Source of the DNA: Ariolimax columbianus
Taxonomy: Eukaryota > Mollusca > Gastropoda > Stylommatophora > Arionidae
DNA: 64,000 nt
NCBI GenBank assembly: GCA_036924085.1
Contig: JAVGWX010000011.1
Coordinates: 14,494,818 to 14,558,817, forward strand
Direction: 5' to 3'
Both the position numbers and the translations under genes were made by a program. Shown here one piece after another: positions 54,281-64,000 of this stretch. The stretch's first letter is position 1. Each line of letters begins with the position of its first letter. The notes beneath the pieces were generated by a model. It did no database searches. It worked only from the letters and a program-made list of their open reading frames with translations, and had not been told where the DNA came from.

Positions 54281-54644
54281 TAGCGTCTCAGTTTCCCCCT
54301 CATTAAATAAATAATACAATCAAGGCTTCAACACGCACAAAACAACTGAATTGAAAACAATGCTACATTATGGATAAGTGATGAGCACTGACTAAACTCG
54401 CATATTTAACTATATTCCTTTATAGCTTTTATTCAAACCGGAAGATTCCGGGACAACTTGAACAGAGCTTCACGACTTAACCAGGAGCTCTGTCACGCTT
54501 ATTCTGTTGATCTGATTTAGTAATTTCTCTGTTATCATCAAACAAGTGAGTGAACATTTCTTCGTCTAGGTTCACTCCACAATTTGGTCGATCCAACCAG
54601 CAATAATAATTTTGTTCTTGTTCTTGAGATATATATACACGATT

Positions 54645-55560
54645 TGGACATTGACATGGGATAAATTATAGCAAAATTTGCTGATGACACAAAACTATGC
54701 AGTAGTGTCTCATCTAACGCAGAAGTGGATATATTTAGGTCGGATTTAGATAAAATTCGAAAATGATCTGTAAGCTGGCAAATGGAGTTTAATGTAGATG
54801 AATGTACAGTTCATCCACATGGGTAGATTCAATATGGAACATAATTACAGAATGGGAGAGAACAATATTAGAAAGATAGATAAGGAAAGGGGCCTAGGGG
54901 TTATTATAGATCATACAGGTAAGGTGAGTGAGCAAGTTCAGGTAGCAGTGAAAAAGGCTCATGCAATGTTAGGTATGATAAAAAGAAATATTAAACATAG
55001 GAGCAAGGAAGTGATAGTCAAACTGTATAAATCATTAGTTAGACCTAGATTGGAGTACTGTGTACAGGTGTGGAGTCCTTATCATTGAGGAATCATTAGC
55101 ATTTTGGAAAGAATACAAAAATTAGCGACGAAGCTGATAGTGGGATTCCAGAATTACAGTTACGAGGAAAGAATCAGAAAAACTGGCATACAGTGTCTAG
55201 AAGAGAGAAGAATTTGAGATAACATTACAGGTTTATAAGATGATCAGAGGATAAATTAGACTATAATCCGTTTTTTTTTAAAATTCAGCCACCCACAAGA
55301 ACAAGAGGGCATAGCTACAAATTAACTAAAGAGATGTCCAGATTAGATATTAGGAAATATTTTTGAGTGAGAGAGTGGTGAATGCTTGGAATGCATTGCC
55401 AGGAGAGGTAATGGAGGCAGGGACAGTTAATCCATTTAAGAATAAATTGGATGTACATAGCTTTTAGAGCAAGGTGATGTAAATGAAACTGGTTGCTTAC
55501 AGACTCTACGGAGTCTTCTAAACCAGTATAAAGACGTTAAGTTAAGTTAAGTTTTCTTCC
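54645..55560 (+). mobile_element. CR1/L2-like LINE, 5'-truncated, (TTAAG)n tail
   Basis: Begins at the RT FADD box (IAKFADDTKLCSSVSSN), then LGVIIDHTGKVSEQ, HRSKEVIVKLYKSLVRPRLE, YCVQVWSPYH, LERIQKLATKLI and WVNAWNALPGEVMEA, typical of CR1/L2/Jockey-type ORFs without RNase H. The 3' end ACGTTAAGTTAAGTTAAG is a (TTAAG)n tail. Stops and frameshifts downstream of 55088. Confidence 0.87.
54798..55088 (+). CDS. CR1-like RT thumb, open segment
   Basis: 96 codons covering GLGVIIDHTGKVSEQVQVAV and KSLVRPRLEYCVQVWSPYH, between a frameshift upstream and a TGA after SPYH. A fragment, not a complete gene. Confidence 0.8.
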   Translation: MNVQFIHMGRFNMEHNYRMGENNIRKIDKERGLGVIIDHTGKVSEQVQVAVKKAHAMLGMIKRNIKHRSKEVIVKLYKSLVRPRLEYCVQVWSPYH

Positions 55561-55869
55561 CGAAGTAATCAAATTAATTACTTGTCCCACTCTATTGCCT
55601 TGTACACAACTATGAGCCTATCAGGGTGTGACGTAAGTAGGTTCCATACTGTGTATTCGTAAATCATAGCTAAAATAATCATGATGTTGAGGGTATAAGT
55701 CCGCGCCTTGATATTTCTCACTAACTTAAGGACGGATTTGAAACGATTCAAGGTCATCTAATCTGGGGCTCACACTCTCGAAATATCACGTGACGTTTAG
55801 CGAACTCTGGACCTAGTCTGATGCTGTTTAATCTCCACAACGAGTAGGTTTACTCTTTTGTATGTCCTT

Positions 55870-56110
55870 CAAATGGGCAGTATGTGGCGGGCTGTGGTAG
55901 CTTTCTTCACATCCCGAGCTAGATGACGAAGAGGGCCGTGGGCTTCCATGTGGTTGTGATATGCGTGACTTCACATGCGTGATGCTCATTATTAAGGGGA
56001 TCACGTCGATTCACGTCTCGTTAGCCAGACTGCCTTGAAAACAGTCCGTTTCTAGGGAACGCCATATGGAAGAACGATAGTGCTCTTGGTCAGTATATTG
56101 TGAATGACCC
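55870..56110 (+). mobile_element. Interspersed repeat R4, copy feeding a 37-bp array
   Basis: Matches 54030-54280 through GGTCAGTATATTGTGAATGA. Its last segment, TGACCCTGACGCGATG, is the unit that is tandemly repeated downstream. Flank 55561-55869: nothing recognised. Confidence 0.75.
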
Positions 56111-56515
56111 TGACGCGATGTACTGTTCAGCATGTTGTGACTGACCCTGACGCAATGATCTGGTCAGTATGTTGTGCCTGACCCTGACGCAATGATCTGG
56201 TCAGTATGTTGTGCCTGACCCTGACGCGATGTACTGTTTAGCATGTTGTGACTGACCCTCACACAATGATCTGGTCAGTATGTTGTGCCTGACCCTGACG
56301 CAATGATCTGGTCAGTATGCTGTGCCTGACCCTGACGCAATGATCTGGTCAGTATGTTGTGCCTGACCCTGACGCAATGATCTGTTCAGCATGTTGTGAC
56401 TGACCCTGACGCAATGATCTGTTCAGTGTGTTGTACCTGACCCTGACGCAATAATCTGGTCAGTAAATTGTGCCTGACCCTGATGCGATGTACTGTTCAG
56501 TTTGTTGTGCCTGAT
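56110..56515 (+). repeat. 37-bp minisatellite, ~11 copies
   Basis: Unit GATCTGGTCAGTATGTTGTG + CCTGACCCTGACGCAAT (37 bp) with GATGTACTGTTCAGC variants. Confidence 0.94.
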
Positions 56516-56719
56516 GGATTAGCGTATCAGTTCCCTGGACCTAGGTAAATGTACTAATTCACATTTTCAATGGGATTATTCTCCATTCTACTTTCCTTGT
56601 ACGCAGAACTGGTTCAGTATGTAGGAATACCGGGTGTAGAGCACAAGACTGGAACCTAGACGAAGTCTCTTACAGTCAACACAGCCCCCTTCAGACTAAT
56701 CCAGGAAAATACTGCTGAT

Positions 56720-56925
56720 CAACCAGAGGATAGGGTCAAATGTAGAGACATACTCAGACAACCTTACAACCAGTCTCAAGACTGATTAACTATGGATAGG
56801 GTCAAATGTAGAGACATACTCAGACAACCTTACAACCAGTCTCAAGACTGATTAACCATAGGATAGGGTCAAATGTAGAGACATACTCAGAGAACCTTAC
56901 AACCAGTCTTAGACTGATAAACCAA
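56720..56925 (+). repeat. ~66-bp tandem repeat, 3 copies
   Basis: GGATAGGGTCAAATGTAGAG recurs three times (about 56728, 56795, 56861) with CATACTCAGACAACCTTACA and CCAGTCTCAAGACTGAT. Confidence 0.93.
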
Positions 56926-57287
56926 ATTATCATGAAGATTCGTATTCGGTCAAATAGTTAAATGCCTGTATTCGTATTCGATTGAATAAAAACACACCTG
57001 ACCACCTCTCTCCACCCCTTTTCGGTGCATCCGAACTTGCAAAGGTGGGTTGGCTTGCACTGTATTCTACGCCAAGGCGTCTCATTCGTCTACAGCATGC
57101 ATTTGTTCGTGGCCGCTACCCTGGATTTTGGTTGTCCTCTATGTTACAGTTGTTCGATGTCAGAGGCGTCTAGTGTAGGAAAGATGCCTGACTGGTCTAT
57201 GCAGGCTTTTCTACCCGACGTTTTTATGTACAAGATCACCCCACCGCTCTCTGGGATCCGCCCACCAACATATCCTTTCATTCGTAG
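56926..57287. other. Unassigned
   Basis: Frames at 56982-57173 and 57025-57408 have no domain. The latter runs into SINE-2. Confidence 0.4.
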
Positions 57288-57405
57288 AATCATGCTGAAG
57301 TCGGATGCACTGGGCCGACAGGCGCAAAATAAAAGCCACAGTGCAACGTACACCGCCTTGGGGGTAAGAGAAATAAGGCGAACGCAAAACAAACAAAAAA
57401 AATCG
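57288..57405 (+). mobile_element. SINE-2, 5'-truncated copy
   Basis: Starts in the shared block CATGCTGAAGTCGGATGCAC and ends AAATAAGGCGAACGCAAAAC + A-rich tail. Confidence 0.88.
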
Positions 57406-57739
57406 TAGAATTTCTGGAAATTCCCTGGCAAACATTTCTGCACACCTGCTAAAACTTACAGCGGCCTTAGCTAATGCTAGAACCAGTTAGAAATTCCCAT
57501 TCCATACACACCGTCCCATGAGGGGGTGGGGGGAGTTGCGGAAAGGGGGGGGGTGCAAGTATGGGGAGGGGTAACGTACTACAATTTATTGTTCTAACTA
57601 ATAAGTTTGAGATATTTTGAAAAATTACCTTAAATCATCTTGCGCTAACAGCCTAACAGGCACTCTCCCACATCTTACGCCGCCATGGCCACATTCTTGC
57701 ATCGGTCCCTCCTTTGGTATCCTGCCTCAAACACGTGTT

Positions 57740-57925
57740 GAGCCATGTGACGATTTCTTCTTAGCAGCTAACCTTTTACTCTATTCTGTGCCCATATCCT
57801 GCTTTTATGTAGACTTCACGTCTTCCTTGATTCGTTAGTTCATTATTGTTGTTTATCGTTACACCTGATGAAGGCTAATTGGTCGTAACGTAGGTTTTGT
57901 TTGTGTTTTCATCTTAGGTTGATAT
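57740..57925 (+). mobile_element. Penelope-like 3' end fragment
   Basis: TTCGTTAGTTCATTATTGTT, GATGAAGGCTAATTGGTCGT and AACGTAGGTTTTGTTTGTGT match 2465-2530 downstream of the Penelope endonuclease ORF. No endonuclease codons remain. Flank 57406-57739: a G-rich stretch near 57520-57575 only. Confidence 0.68.
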
Positions 57926-58019
57926 CTAACCATACCTGTTCAAGTTTGTCTGCACAAATTATGCAAAAGCATTTTATATTGCTATTAAACGTGTAGAACA
58001 CTTTAAAAATTCGTTCACG

Positions 58020-58735
58020 TAAATAGGATATGCACTGTAGCGAAGAGTTGATATGCACTGTAGCGACGAGTTGATATACACTGTAGCAAAGAGTTGATAT
58101 GCACTGTATCGAAGAGTTGATATACGCTGTAGCGAAGAGTTGATATGCACTGTAGCGAAGAGTTGATGTGCACAGTAGCGAAGAGTTGATATACACTGTA
58201 GCTAAGAGTTGATATACACTGTAGCAAAGAGTTCGTATGCACTGTAGCGAAGAGTTAAAATACACTGTAGCAAAGAGTTGATATACACTGTAGCGAAGAG
58301 TTGATGTACAATGTAGTGAAGAGATGATATACACTGTAGTGACGAGTTGATATACACTGTAGCGAAGAGTTGATGTACACTGTAGCGAAGAGTTGATATA
58401 CACTGTAGCGAAGAGTTGATATACACTGTAGCGAAGAGTTGATATACACTGTAGCTAAGAGTTGATATACACTGTAGCAAAGAGTTCGTATGCACTGTAG
58501 AGAAGAGTTGAAATACACTGTAGCAAAGAGTTGATATGCACTGTAGTGAAGAGATGATATACACTGTAGTGAAGAGTTGATATACACTGTAGTGAATAGT
58601 TGATAAACACTGTAGCTAAGAGTTGATATACACTGTAGCGAAGAGTTGATATACACTGTAGCTAAGAGTTGATATACACTGAAGTGAATAGTTGATATAC
58701 ACTGTAGCGAAGAGTTGATATAAACAGTAACGGAG
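58020..58735 (+). repeat. 23-bp minisatellite, ~31 copies
   Basis: Unit GAGTTGATATACACTGTAGC + GAA. Variants AGCTAAGAG, AGCAAAGAGTTCGT and AGTGAAGAG recur, and a block including AGTTCGTATGCACTGTAG appears twice (58230 and 58480), suggesting a segmental duplication within the array. Minus ORFs (57909-58656) result from frame cycling. Confidence 0.95.
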
Positions 58736-58739
58736 CGTG

Positions 58740-60099
58740 AAGATAATTTTATGGTAGACTGTCATGAACAAATAATAGGCAAACTTAACAATGTCGAAAA
58801 ATATGTTGAAAAATACTTCTGGTTTGTGCTGAATGCGGTAGCTGAAACCCATGCTGTCGACGTACTTTTGCACAGTTGCCTACGTTTTCTTGCAAATCAG
58901 TTTTAAGCGTCCTTGTTTCATTCATTAAAAAAAAATATTTATCACCATCTACTTTAACACGTGATCTTCAGCGCACTAACATGACAGTTCTTTTTCTATT
59001 GAAATAATAGCGAGATTAGACAGTAATATAATTACTCAGATGTGTTTGAATTCATTTCAATGTACTCATTGAACGTTCTGTAGTAACCGATCTCGTTGGA
59101 ATATTGATAATTAGTTACAGCAGCTTGCCCGTCTGTTCATACAGTGTTTGGATGGCGTTACCTATAATAATAATAATAAAAGTAATGTTCGCGAAGGCGT
59201 CAAAGGTCCGGTGCGTCGATGGACCACTACCATGTCCAACTGCTAAGGCTGTGTTCATGCGTAGCGTGTCGACCGAAATCCCTACAGACTTCCCGGATGG
59301 AGCCGTGTACACCGCAGCCTTGGGATGAGGTCCGCGAGGAGTGTGTTAGACCAATTTTTGTGTCAAGCTTTCCGTATCTGTCCGTATCAAACTCCCTGTT
59401 TCCACGTGTCCTGCCGCAGAGTCTTCTGACTGTGTCCACCTTTTGGTCAGCGTGACACTTGCTGTGCTGAGAATACGAGGGTGGGGGAGGTGTTGTGTAG
59501 CCTCCGGGGGAGAGAGGCAGGCAGGAGAAAGTCGACTTCAGTCTGAGCAGAAATGTCCTTGAGTAGTGATAACCTGGACTGAATGCTGGTGTGCAGTTAG
59601 CGGAATGTTGAGCTCCGTCATGGACTGATCCCCCACGGCTTGAGCCAGGCATGAAATGCAGCGAAATGCAGCATAACAAACAGGATGAACAATCAAAAGC
59701 ACATCAGATCCACAGAATAAGGTCTCTGAGGCCACCTGGTGAAGGAGTTGTCAAATATAATCCAGTAGAACAATCAAACAACGGAAAACTCGACACAAAC
59801 ACCGGAGAGTCGAGAGCGCAGCCATTAATGTGCGGCCATCTTACTTTTCACGAATGAAAGCCAATAATTCAATGCATGGCTTGTCTTTGTCTTCTGAGCT
59901 GTAAATATTTACCAGTCCACGACGCTCAACACGAGAGAAAAAACACAAAACTAACTAACAATAGATGTGATGTATTTTAATCCCAACAAAATATTCCTTT
60001 ATTGTAATTTAAACAAACAAAAATAGCACATATGAAAATAGTTCAGTAAGATTTTAACAATATAAGCAGGGCTTGACAAAACAAACCTGAGAAAACATT
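58740..60099. other. No recognisable gene
   Basis: The longest frame is 59227-59679 (minus, 150 codons): Ser/Gly/His rich, no signal peptide or domain I can recognise. Overlapping plus frames (59104-59328, 59219-59455) are no better. It is the least repetitive part of the right half and might hold a host exon, but I see no supporting splice or codon evidence. Confidence 0.4.
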
Positions 60100-60561
60100 C
60101 CCCCCAACAACAACAAATATAGAGGATAACCAACTGATAACGAAGGAAGAGGTAATTGCAGCGGTAAAGACATTGAGAAGAGGGAAGGCGGCCGGCGTGG
60201 ACAATATACCAGCAGAGCTCTTACAAGCAGGTGGAGAGGTAGTGGTGGAAGGCCTGACACACATCTGTAACAAAATATGGACGACAGGAAACTGATCGGA
60301 CTTATGGACGAAATCAATAGTTATATCGTTACATAAGTCTGGAAACCTAAAGCTGTGCCAACATTACAAAACAATAAGCCTCATTAGCCACCCTAGCAAG
60401 GTCATGCTTAGATTAATCCTCGACCGATTTGAACCCCAAGCAGAGAACATTATTGCAGAGGAGCAAGCAAGGTTCAGACAGGGAAGAAGCACTACAGAAC
60501 ATATATTTAATTTTAGGCTGCTAAGCGAGAAATATCTAGAACAGCAGAAACACTGTATCAT

Positions 60562-61245
60562 TTGTTTGTGGATTTTAAGAAGGCGTTTGATAGGGTATGG
60601 CATAAAGCGCTTTGGACAACCACGAGGATGTATAATATCAACGGAAATATTATAACGGTCCTTGATCACCTGTATAACAAGGCGTCTAGTGCAGTTCTTG
60701 TGAATGGGAGGCGAGGAGACTGGTTTCGCACATCAGTTGGTGTGAGACAGGGGTGTACACTCTCTCCAACTCTTTTCAATATATTCCTTGAAGGAATTAT
60801 GAGTGAGGCACTTGGAGGTCACGTTGGTACTGTCACGATAGGGGGCCGAACGATTACCAACCTTCGTTTTGCAGATGATATCGATGGGTTGGCGGGTTCA
60901 GAAGCAGAACTCCAGGAATGGGTCAGAAGGCTCGATGAAACAGCTCTTGACTATGGTATGGAGATAAACGCTGGAAAGACAAAATTAATGACCAACAACG
61001 CTACGGGCTTCAACAACAAGATAAAAGCTAACGGTCAGGAACTCGAAGTGGTTGATCGTTTTAAATATCTTTGGTCGATTGTCAGTTATGAAGGATCAAA
61101 ATGTGAAGTGTTGGCCAGAATAGCACAGACAATAACGGCGCTTGCACGGCTTAACAAAATCTGGCAAGATAAACGGTTAGCACTAAGCACGAAAATCAGA
61201 TTAATGCGTACACTGGTCCGTGTCAATATTCCTCTATGCTTGTGA
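60562..61245 (+). CDS. LINE-D reverse transcriptase core, 227 codons open
   Basis: Palm A FVDFKKAFDRVWHKALW (residues 2-18), VGVRQGCTLSPTLFNIFLEG (59-78), the catalytic box FADD at 103-106, GMEINAGKTKLM (132-143) and FKYLWSIVSYEGSKC, where most families have YLGS. This core would make cDNA primed from nicked target DNA. It retains the catalytic Asp pair. The first Met is internal to the original ORF. One of the better-preserved RT cores in the window. Confidence 0.9.
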   Translation: MFVDFKKAFDRVWHKALWTTTRMYNINGNIITVLDHLYNKASSAVLVNGRRGDWFRTSVGVRQGCTLSPTLFNIFLEGIMSEALGGHVGTVTIGGRTITNLRFADDIDGLAGSEAELQEWVRRLDETALDYGMEINAGKTKLMTNNATGFNNKIKANGQELEVVDRFKYLWSIVSYEGSKCEVLARIAQTITALARLNKIWQDKRLALSTKIRLMRTLVRVNIPLCL

Positions 61246-61399
61246 GACATGGACAGTTACAGCTGACCTTCAACGAAGGATACAGGCCTTGGAGATGAGA
61301 TGTTTCTGAAAACTTTTAAACGTCACTTACAAAGATCGAGTTACAAACGAGGAAATACGAGATAGAATTACAACAGCTATAGGGCCTTTCGAAGATCTC

Positions 61400-61672
61400 T
61401 TGGCAACTGTTAAAAGAAGTAAACTCACTTGGTACGGTCACATATCGAGATCAAGTGGTCTTGCAAACACAATCATCCACGGGAAGGTGCATGGCAGACG
61501 ACGGAGAGGCCGGCCCAAAAGGAGATGGGAGGACAACATAAAAGAATGGACCAGTCTCCGACCAGAAGAGTCACGAGCAGCGGCATCTGACAGAGAGGGA
61601 TGGCGTGGAGTTGTGAGGGTGTCTTCATGTGTGCCCCAACGACCTCAACGGTTACGGGATGACCTGACCTGA
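61400..61672 (+). CDS. LINE-D C-terminal GH box and basic tail
   Basis: 90 codons: TVKRSKLTWYGHISRSSGLA, then GRRRRGRPKRRWEDNIKEWT and DREGWRGVVRVSS. Separated from the RT core by a frameshift and a stop. The tail repeat begins inside its last codons. Confidence 0.85.
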   Translation: MATVKRSKLTWYGHISRSSGLANTIIHGKVHGRRRRGRPKRRWEDNIKEWTSLRPEESRAAASDREGWRGVVRVSSCVPQRPQRLRDDLT

Positions 61673-61689
61673 CCTGACCTGAGATCAAG

Positions 61690-61862
61690 TGAACGTAAAA
61701 TGATTGTATACAGCCTCTACAGTCTTTTAAATCAGTATAAAGACGTTAAGTTAAGTTAAGCTACGTTAAGTTCTGTTAAATTCAGTTAAGTTTAGCTTAG
61801 TTAAGTTAAGTTAAAATAAGTTAAGTTAAGTGAACTTGACTTAACTTAAGTTAAGTTAACTG
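61690..61862 (+). mobile_element. CR1-like 3' end with expanded (TTAAG)n tail
   Basis: GTATACAGCCTCTACAGTCT, then CAGTATAAAGACGTTAAGTT match 55490-55550. The (TTAAG)n tail is expanded to about 120 bp with substitutions. Confidence 0.75.
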
Positions 61863-61869
61863 GTAGTCT

Positions 61870-62190
61870 CACCTCCTTTGAGATCAGGTAACGTATTTAA
61901 CTTGAGGATTTGAAACTCCACTGTTTCACAATTTCGTGATTTTTCTTATTTTTAATCAACTTTCCTGAGCGACTAGCTGTTATGGATTCTAGTTAAAAGT
62001 GCTAGGGTCCCGTGGCTTTTCTTTCCACCCAAGGAAGAAACCAGAATACGGATGGAAACCCTTTCCTTTCTTCAGCCAAGCACTATACCTCTTAGCTTTA
62101 GTTACTCTGCTCGTCTGAATATTCAAAAAAATATTGAAGTGTATAAAGGTTTATAAAATAATGCTGATTAACATTCATGCGTATTCTCTG
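61870..62190. other. Unassigned spacer
   Basis: No feature recognised. Confidence 0.4.
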
Positions 62191-63110
62191 TTACCAGTGC
62201 CAAACGTGGACTAACAAAATATCTAAAGACAAAGATCACAACATGTGAGATGTGATGACTCCTGAAAACAATCAACGTAGCTAGGAGAGACAGAATGCGC
62301 AATGAAGATGTGAGAGAAAGAGCACATGTGAGATGTGATGCCTCCTGAAAACAATCAACGTCGCTAGGAGAGACAGAACGTGCAATGTAAAACAATCAAC
62401 GTAACTAGGAGAGACAGAATGCGCAATGTAAAACAATCAACGTAGCTAGGAGAGACAGAATGCGCAATGTAAAACAATCAACGTCGCTAGGAGAGACAGA
62501 ATGCGCAATGTAAAACAATCAACGTAGCTAGGAGAGACAGAACGCGCAATGTAAAACAATCAACGTAACTAGGAGAGACAGAACGCGCAATGTAAAACAA
62601 TCAACGTAACTAGGAGAGACAGAACGCGCAATGTAAAACAATCAACGTCGCTAGGAGAGACAGAACGCGCAATGTAAAACAATCAACGTCGCTAGGAGAG
62701 ACAGAATGCGCAATGTAAAACAATCAACGTCGCTAGGAGAGACAGAACGTGCAATGTAAAACAATCAACGTAGCTAGGAGAGACAGAACGTGCAATGTAA
62801 AACAATCAACGTAGCTAGGAGAGACAGAATGCGCAATGTAAAACAATCAACGTAACTAGGAGAGACAGAATGTGCAATGTAAAACAATCAACGTAGCTAG
62901 GAGAGACAGAACGTGCAATGTAAAACAATCAACGTAGCTAGGAGAGACAGAACGCGCAATGGAGATATAAGAAGAATAGTTGAAGCAAGGCCATACGCTG
63001 AATATATTGACGAGGAGAGTCAAGTGGTTCTGCCACCAAATGAGAATGCGACGTGTCTGGCCCTGGACAGAAAACTACGGCTCCCCACGTCGCCTCGCGG
63101 CACACGTAGA
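62191..63110 (+). mobile_element. LINE RT thumb/C-terminus hosting a minisatellite
   Basis: Before the array: TTCEM, CLLKTINVARRDRMRN-like and EDVRERA, which aligns with LEMRCFxKLLNVTYKDRVTN of LINE-D. After the array: GDIRRIVEARPYAEYIDE and, in another frame, VKWFCHQMRMRR, a degraded GH box. Coding homology therefore lies on both sides of the array. Confidence 0.72.
62380..62965 (+). repeat. 41-bp minisatellite, ~14 copies, LINE-derived
   Basis: Unit CAATGTAAAACAATCAACGT + AGCTAGGAGAGACAGAATGCG, 41 bp. Variable positions: AGC/AAC/TCG after AACGT, and ATGCG/ACGCG/ACGTG at the end. Each unit encodes part of TINVARRDR in one of the three frames. Confidence 0.93.
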
Positions 63111-64000
63111 TAAAACAAAACAAAGGTATATCTAACAAGACAAATCATCGCACACTTCAACTTCCAACGACATCCAACTCCTAACACCCAGGGCGTACTA
63201 TACCCCCCCCCCCCCCTCCCTTCACCCCTTTCCTTTGCACTACGCCTCTGATAGGCGTGAGCAGACCTGGTTTACCTCACATTTAGATCTATGCAGCCAG
63301 GTATATCACTCTAAAACACAGCCGACAGAATCACGACTGCTCCTGATCTCGCCTCATTTCGCCCCCCCCCCCCTCCTGGCATGTTCATGTCTATCCACCC
63401 ACCTACTTACCTAACTGAAGCCGAGTTTTCTTGTGTTGGCACTGCGTTTGCATAAACCACGTGTTTAAGGTATACAGTGTATGCAGTCGTGTTGAAGCCT
63501 AGCTGCGCTTACATTACCTACCTGTTTCTGCGCTGTCACAGATTACATTTTATCAGGTACACACTCGGAACATTTTTGCTGACAATCACTGTGCCTATTC
63601 TTGACTGACGTATATCATTAAGGTCCCTTGATCCTTGTGTTCTGTATTTGTATTTCTTTGGATCTTTAAGGTAAGAAGTTCATGTTAAGCGTTTTCTATT
63701 CGCATTATTTAACTTGCTGTTCACCATTATTTTTCATATCTTTTACGATTCCTGTCTTTATCATTGTTAGTTATCTGTATTGTCTGCCTTAATCATCTTA
63801 TCATGTTCTCAAATGGTTTATCTTTCTCCATTGTATTTGTTTATCTGTTGGATCATTTGATCACAAATAAATTTATGTAAACAGTGAAGCATGAGAACTA
63901 ATGTATTCTTTTCATACTTCTTATCACATTATCATTACTTTATTATTACTTTATCCTCTATCTTTTAAACTCTCTGTTATTCTCGCTCTCTGTCTCTCTC
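63111..64000. other. No recognisable gene; poly-C tracts
   Basis: C runs at about 63203-63215 and 63363-63373. The last 500 bp are T-rich with scattered TTATC motifs and end in CT repeats. Nothing else seen. Confidence 0.45.

Larger units (their letters stand above)
60100..61685 (+). mobile_element. LINE-D, RTE-like, 5'-truncated, (ACCTG)n tail
   Basis: Reads ITKEEVIAAVKTLRRGKAAG, GVDNIPAELLQAGGE, HYKTISLISHPSKVML and EEQARFRQGRSTTEHIF, then, after a frameshift near 60560, the RT core. The C-terminus has LEMRCF, RSKLTWYGHISRSSG and RRRRGRPKRRWEDNIKEWTS, and ends with four ACCTG repeats at 61663-61682. Stops: TGA at about 60294, one in the FxKLL segment at about 61307, and a frameshift near 61240. 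The endonuclease is absent. Confidence 0.9.

Noticed and set aside
1..64000. Endogenous retrovirus or LTR retrotransposon
   Set aside because: No paired LTRs, protease, integrase or gag-like text was seen. All RT text matches non-LTR types, and the only other retroelement is Penelope-like.

Overview
This window is eukaryotic repeat-rich DNA with no recognisable host protein-coding gene. Nothing in it looks bacterial: there are no operons, ribosome binding sites or dense ORFs. The content is metazoan. It holds fragments of several non-LTR retrotransposon (LINE) families, Penelope-like elements with a GIY-YIG endonuclease, mariner DNA transposons, tRNA-derived and other SINE-like repeats, and a very large number of micro- and minisatellites. 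The combination suggests an invertebrate, perhaps a mollusc or other lophotrochozoan. That is an inference from element style, not a determination.

Layout. 1-6 kb: a Penelope fragment, a LINE fragment and several minisatellites (39, 47, 46 bp units). 6.4-9.2 kb: one 2.8 kb array of a 21-bp unit with higher-order structure. 9.4-14 kb: SINE-1 copies, a LINE-A end inside a 49-bp array, TATC and GAA microsatellites. 14-20 kb: LINE-C tails, two mariner derivatives (one carrying an internal inverted duplication) and the longest intact TE ORF (434 aa, LINE-A RT tail plus RNase H, 17.7-19.0 kb, minus). 20-28 kb: LINE-B, LINE-C, SINE-1, SINE-2, SINE-4 and 50-, 24- and 36-bp arrays. 28-32.4 kb: a 590-bp TTC array, then a nearly full-length but decayed LINE-C. 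32-38.6 kb: SINEs, and a LINE-A copy inserted into an older LINE-B. 38.7-45 kb: 14-bp, CAA/CAG and 45-bp arrays, a second Penelope fragment, a LINE-A/SINE-3 nest. 45-53.5 kb: SINE-4 copies, SINE-3, a split LINE-B, and 24- and 40-bp arrays each interrupted by a retroposon. 54-64 kb: a CR1-like LINE, 37- and 23-bp arrays, an RTE-like LINE (60.1-61.7 kb) and a 41-bp array built from LINE coding sequence.

Family names LINE-A to LINE-D and SINE-1 to SINE-4 are my own labels. LINE-A: I-group-like RT with RNase H and CCHC, (GAA)n tail. LINE-B: tail (GAT)n. LINE-C: APE endonuclease plus RT, C-terminal CxxC finger. LINE-D: RTE-like, tail (ACCTG)n. SINE-1, -2 and -3 share one central sequence block. 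SINE-1 and SINE-3 also share the LINE-A type end and GAA tail, so LINE-A is the probable source of their mobility.

The strongest theme is that minisatellites here are born inside transposable-element coding sequence. A 48-bp duplication sits in LINE-C RT (21.5 kb), a 5-copy 48-bp array in Penelope endonuclease (41.6 kb), a 7-copy 56/57-bp array in LINE-C endonuclease (29.2 kb), a 14-copy 41-bp array in a LINE thumb region (62.4 kb) and a 37-bp array at the end of an interspersed repeat (56.1 kb). Several insertions can be dated relative to one another through exact target-site duplications.
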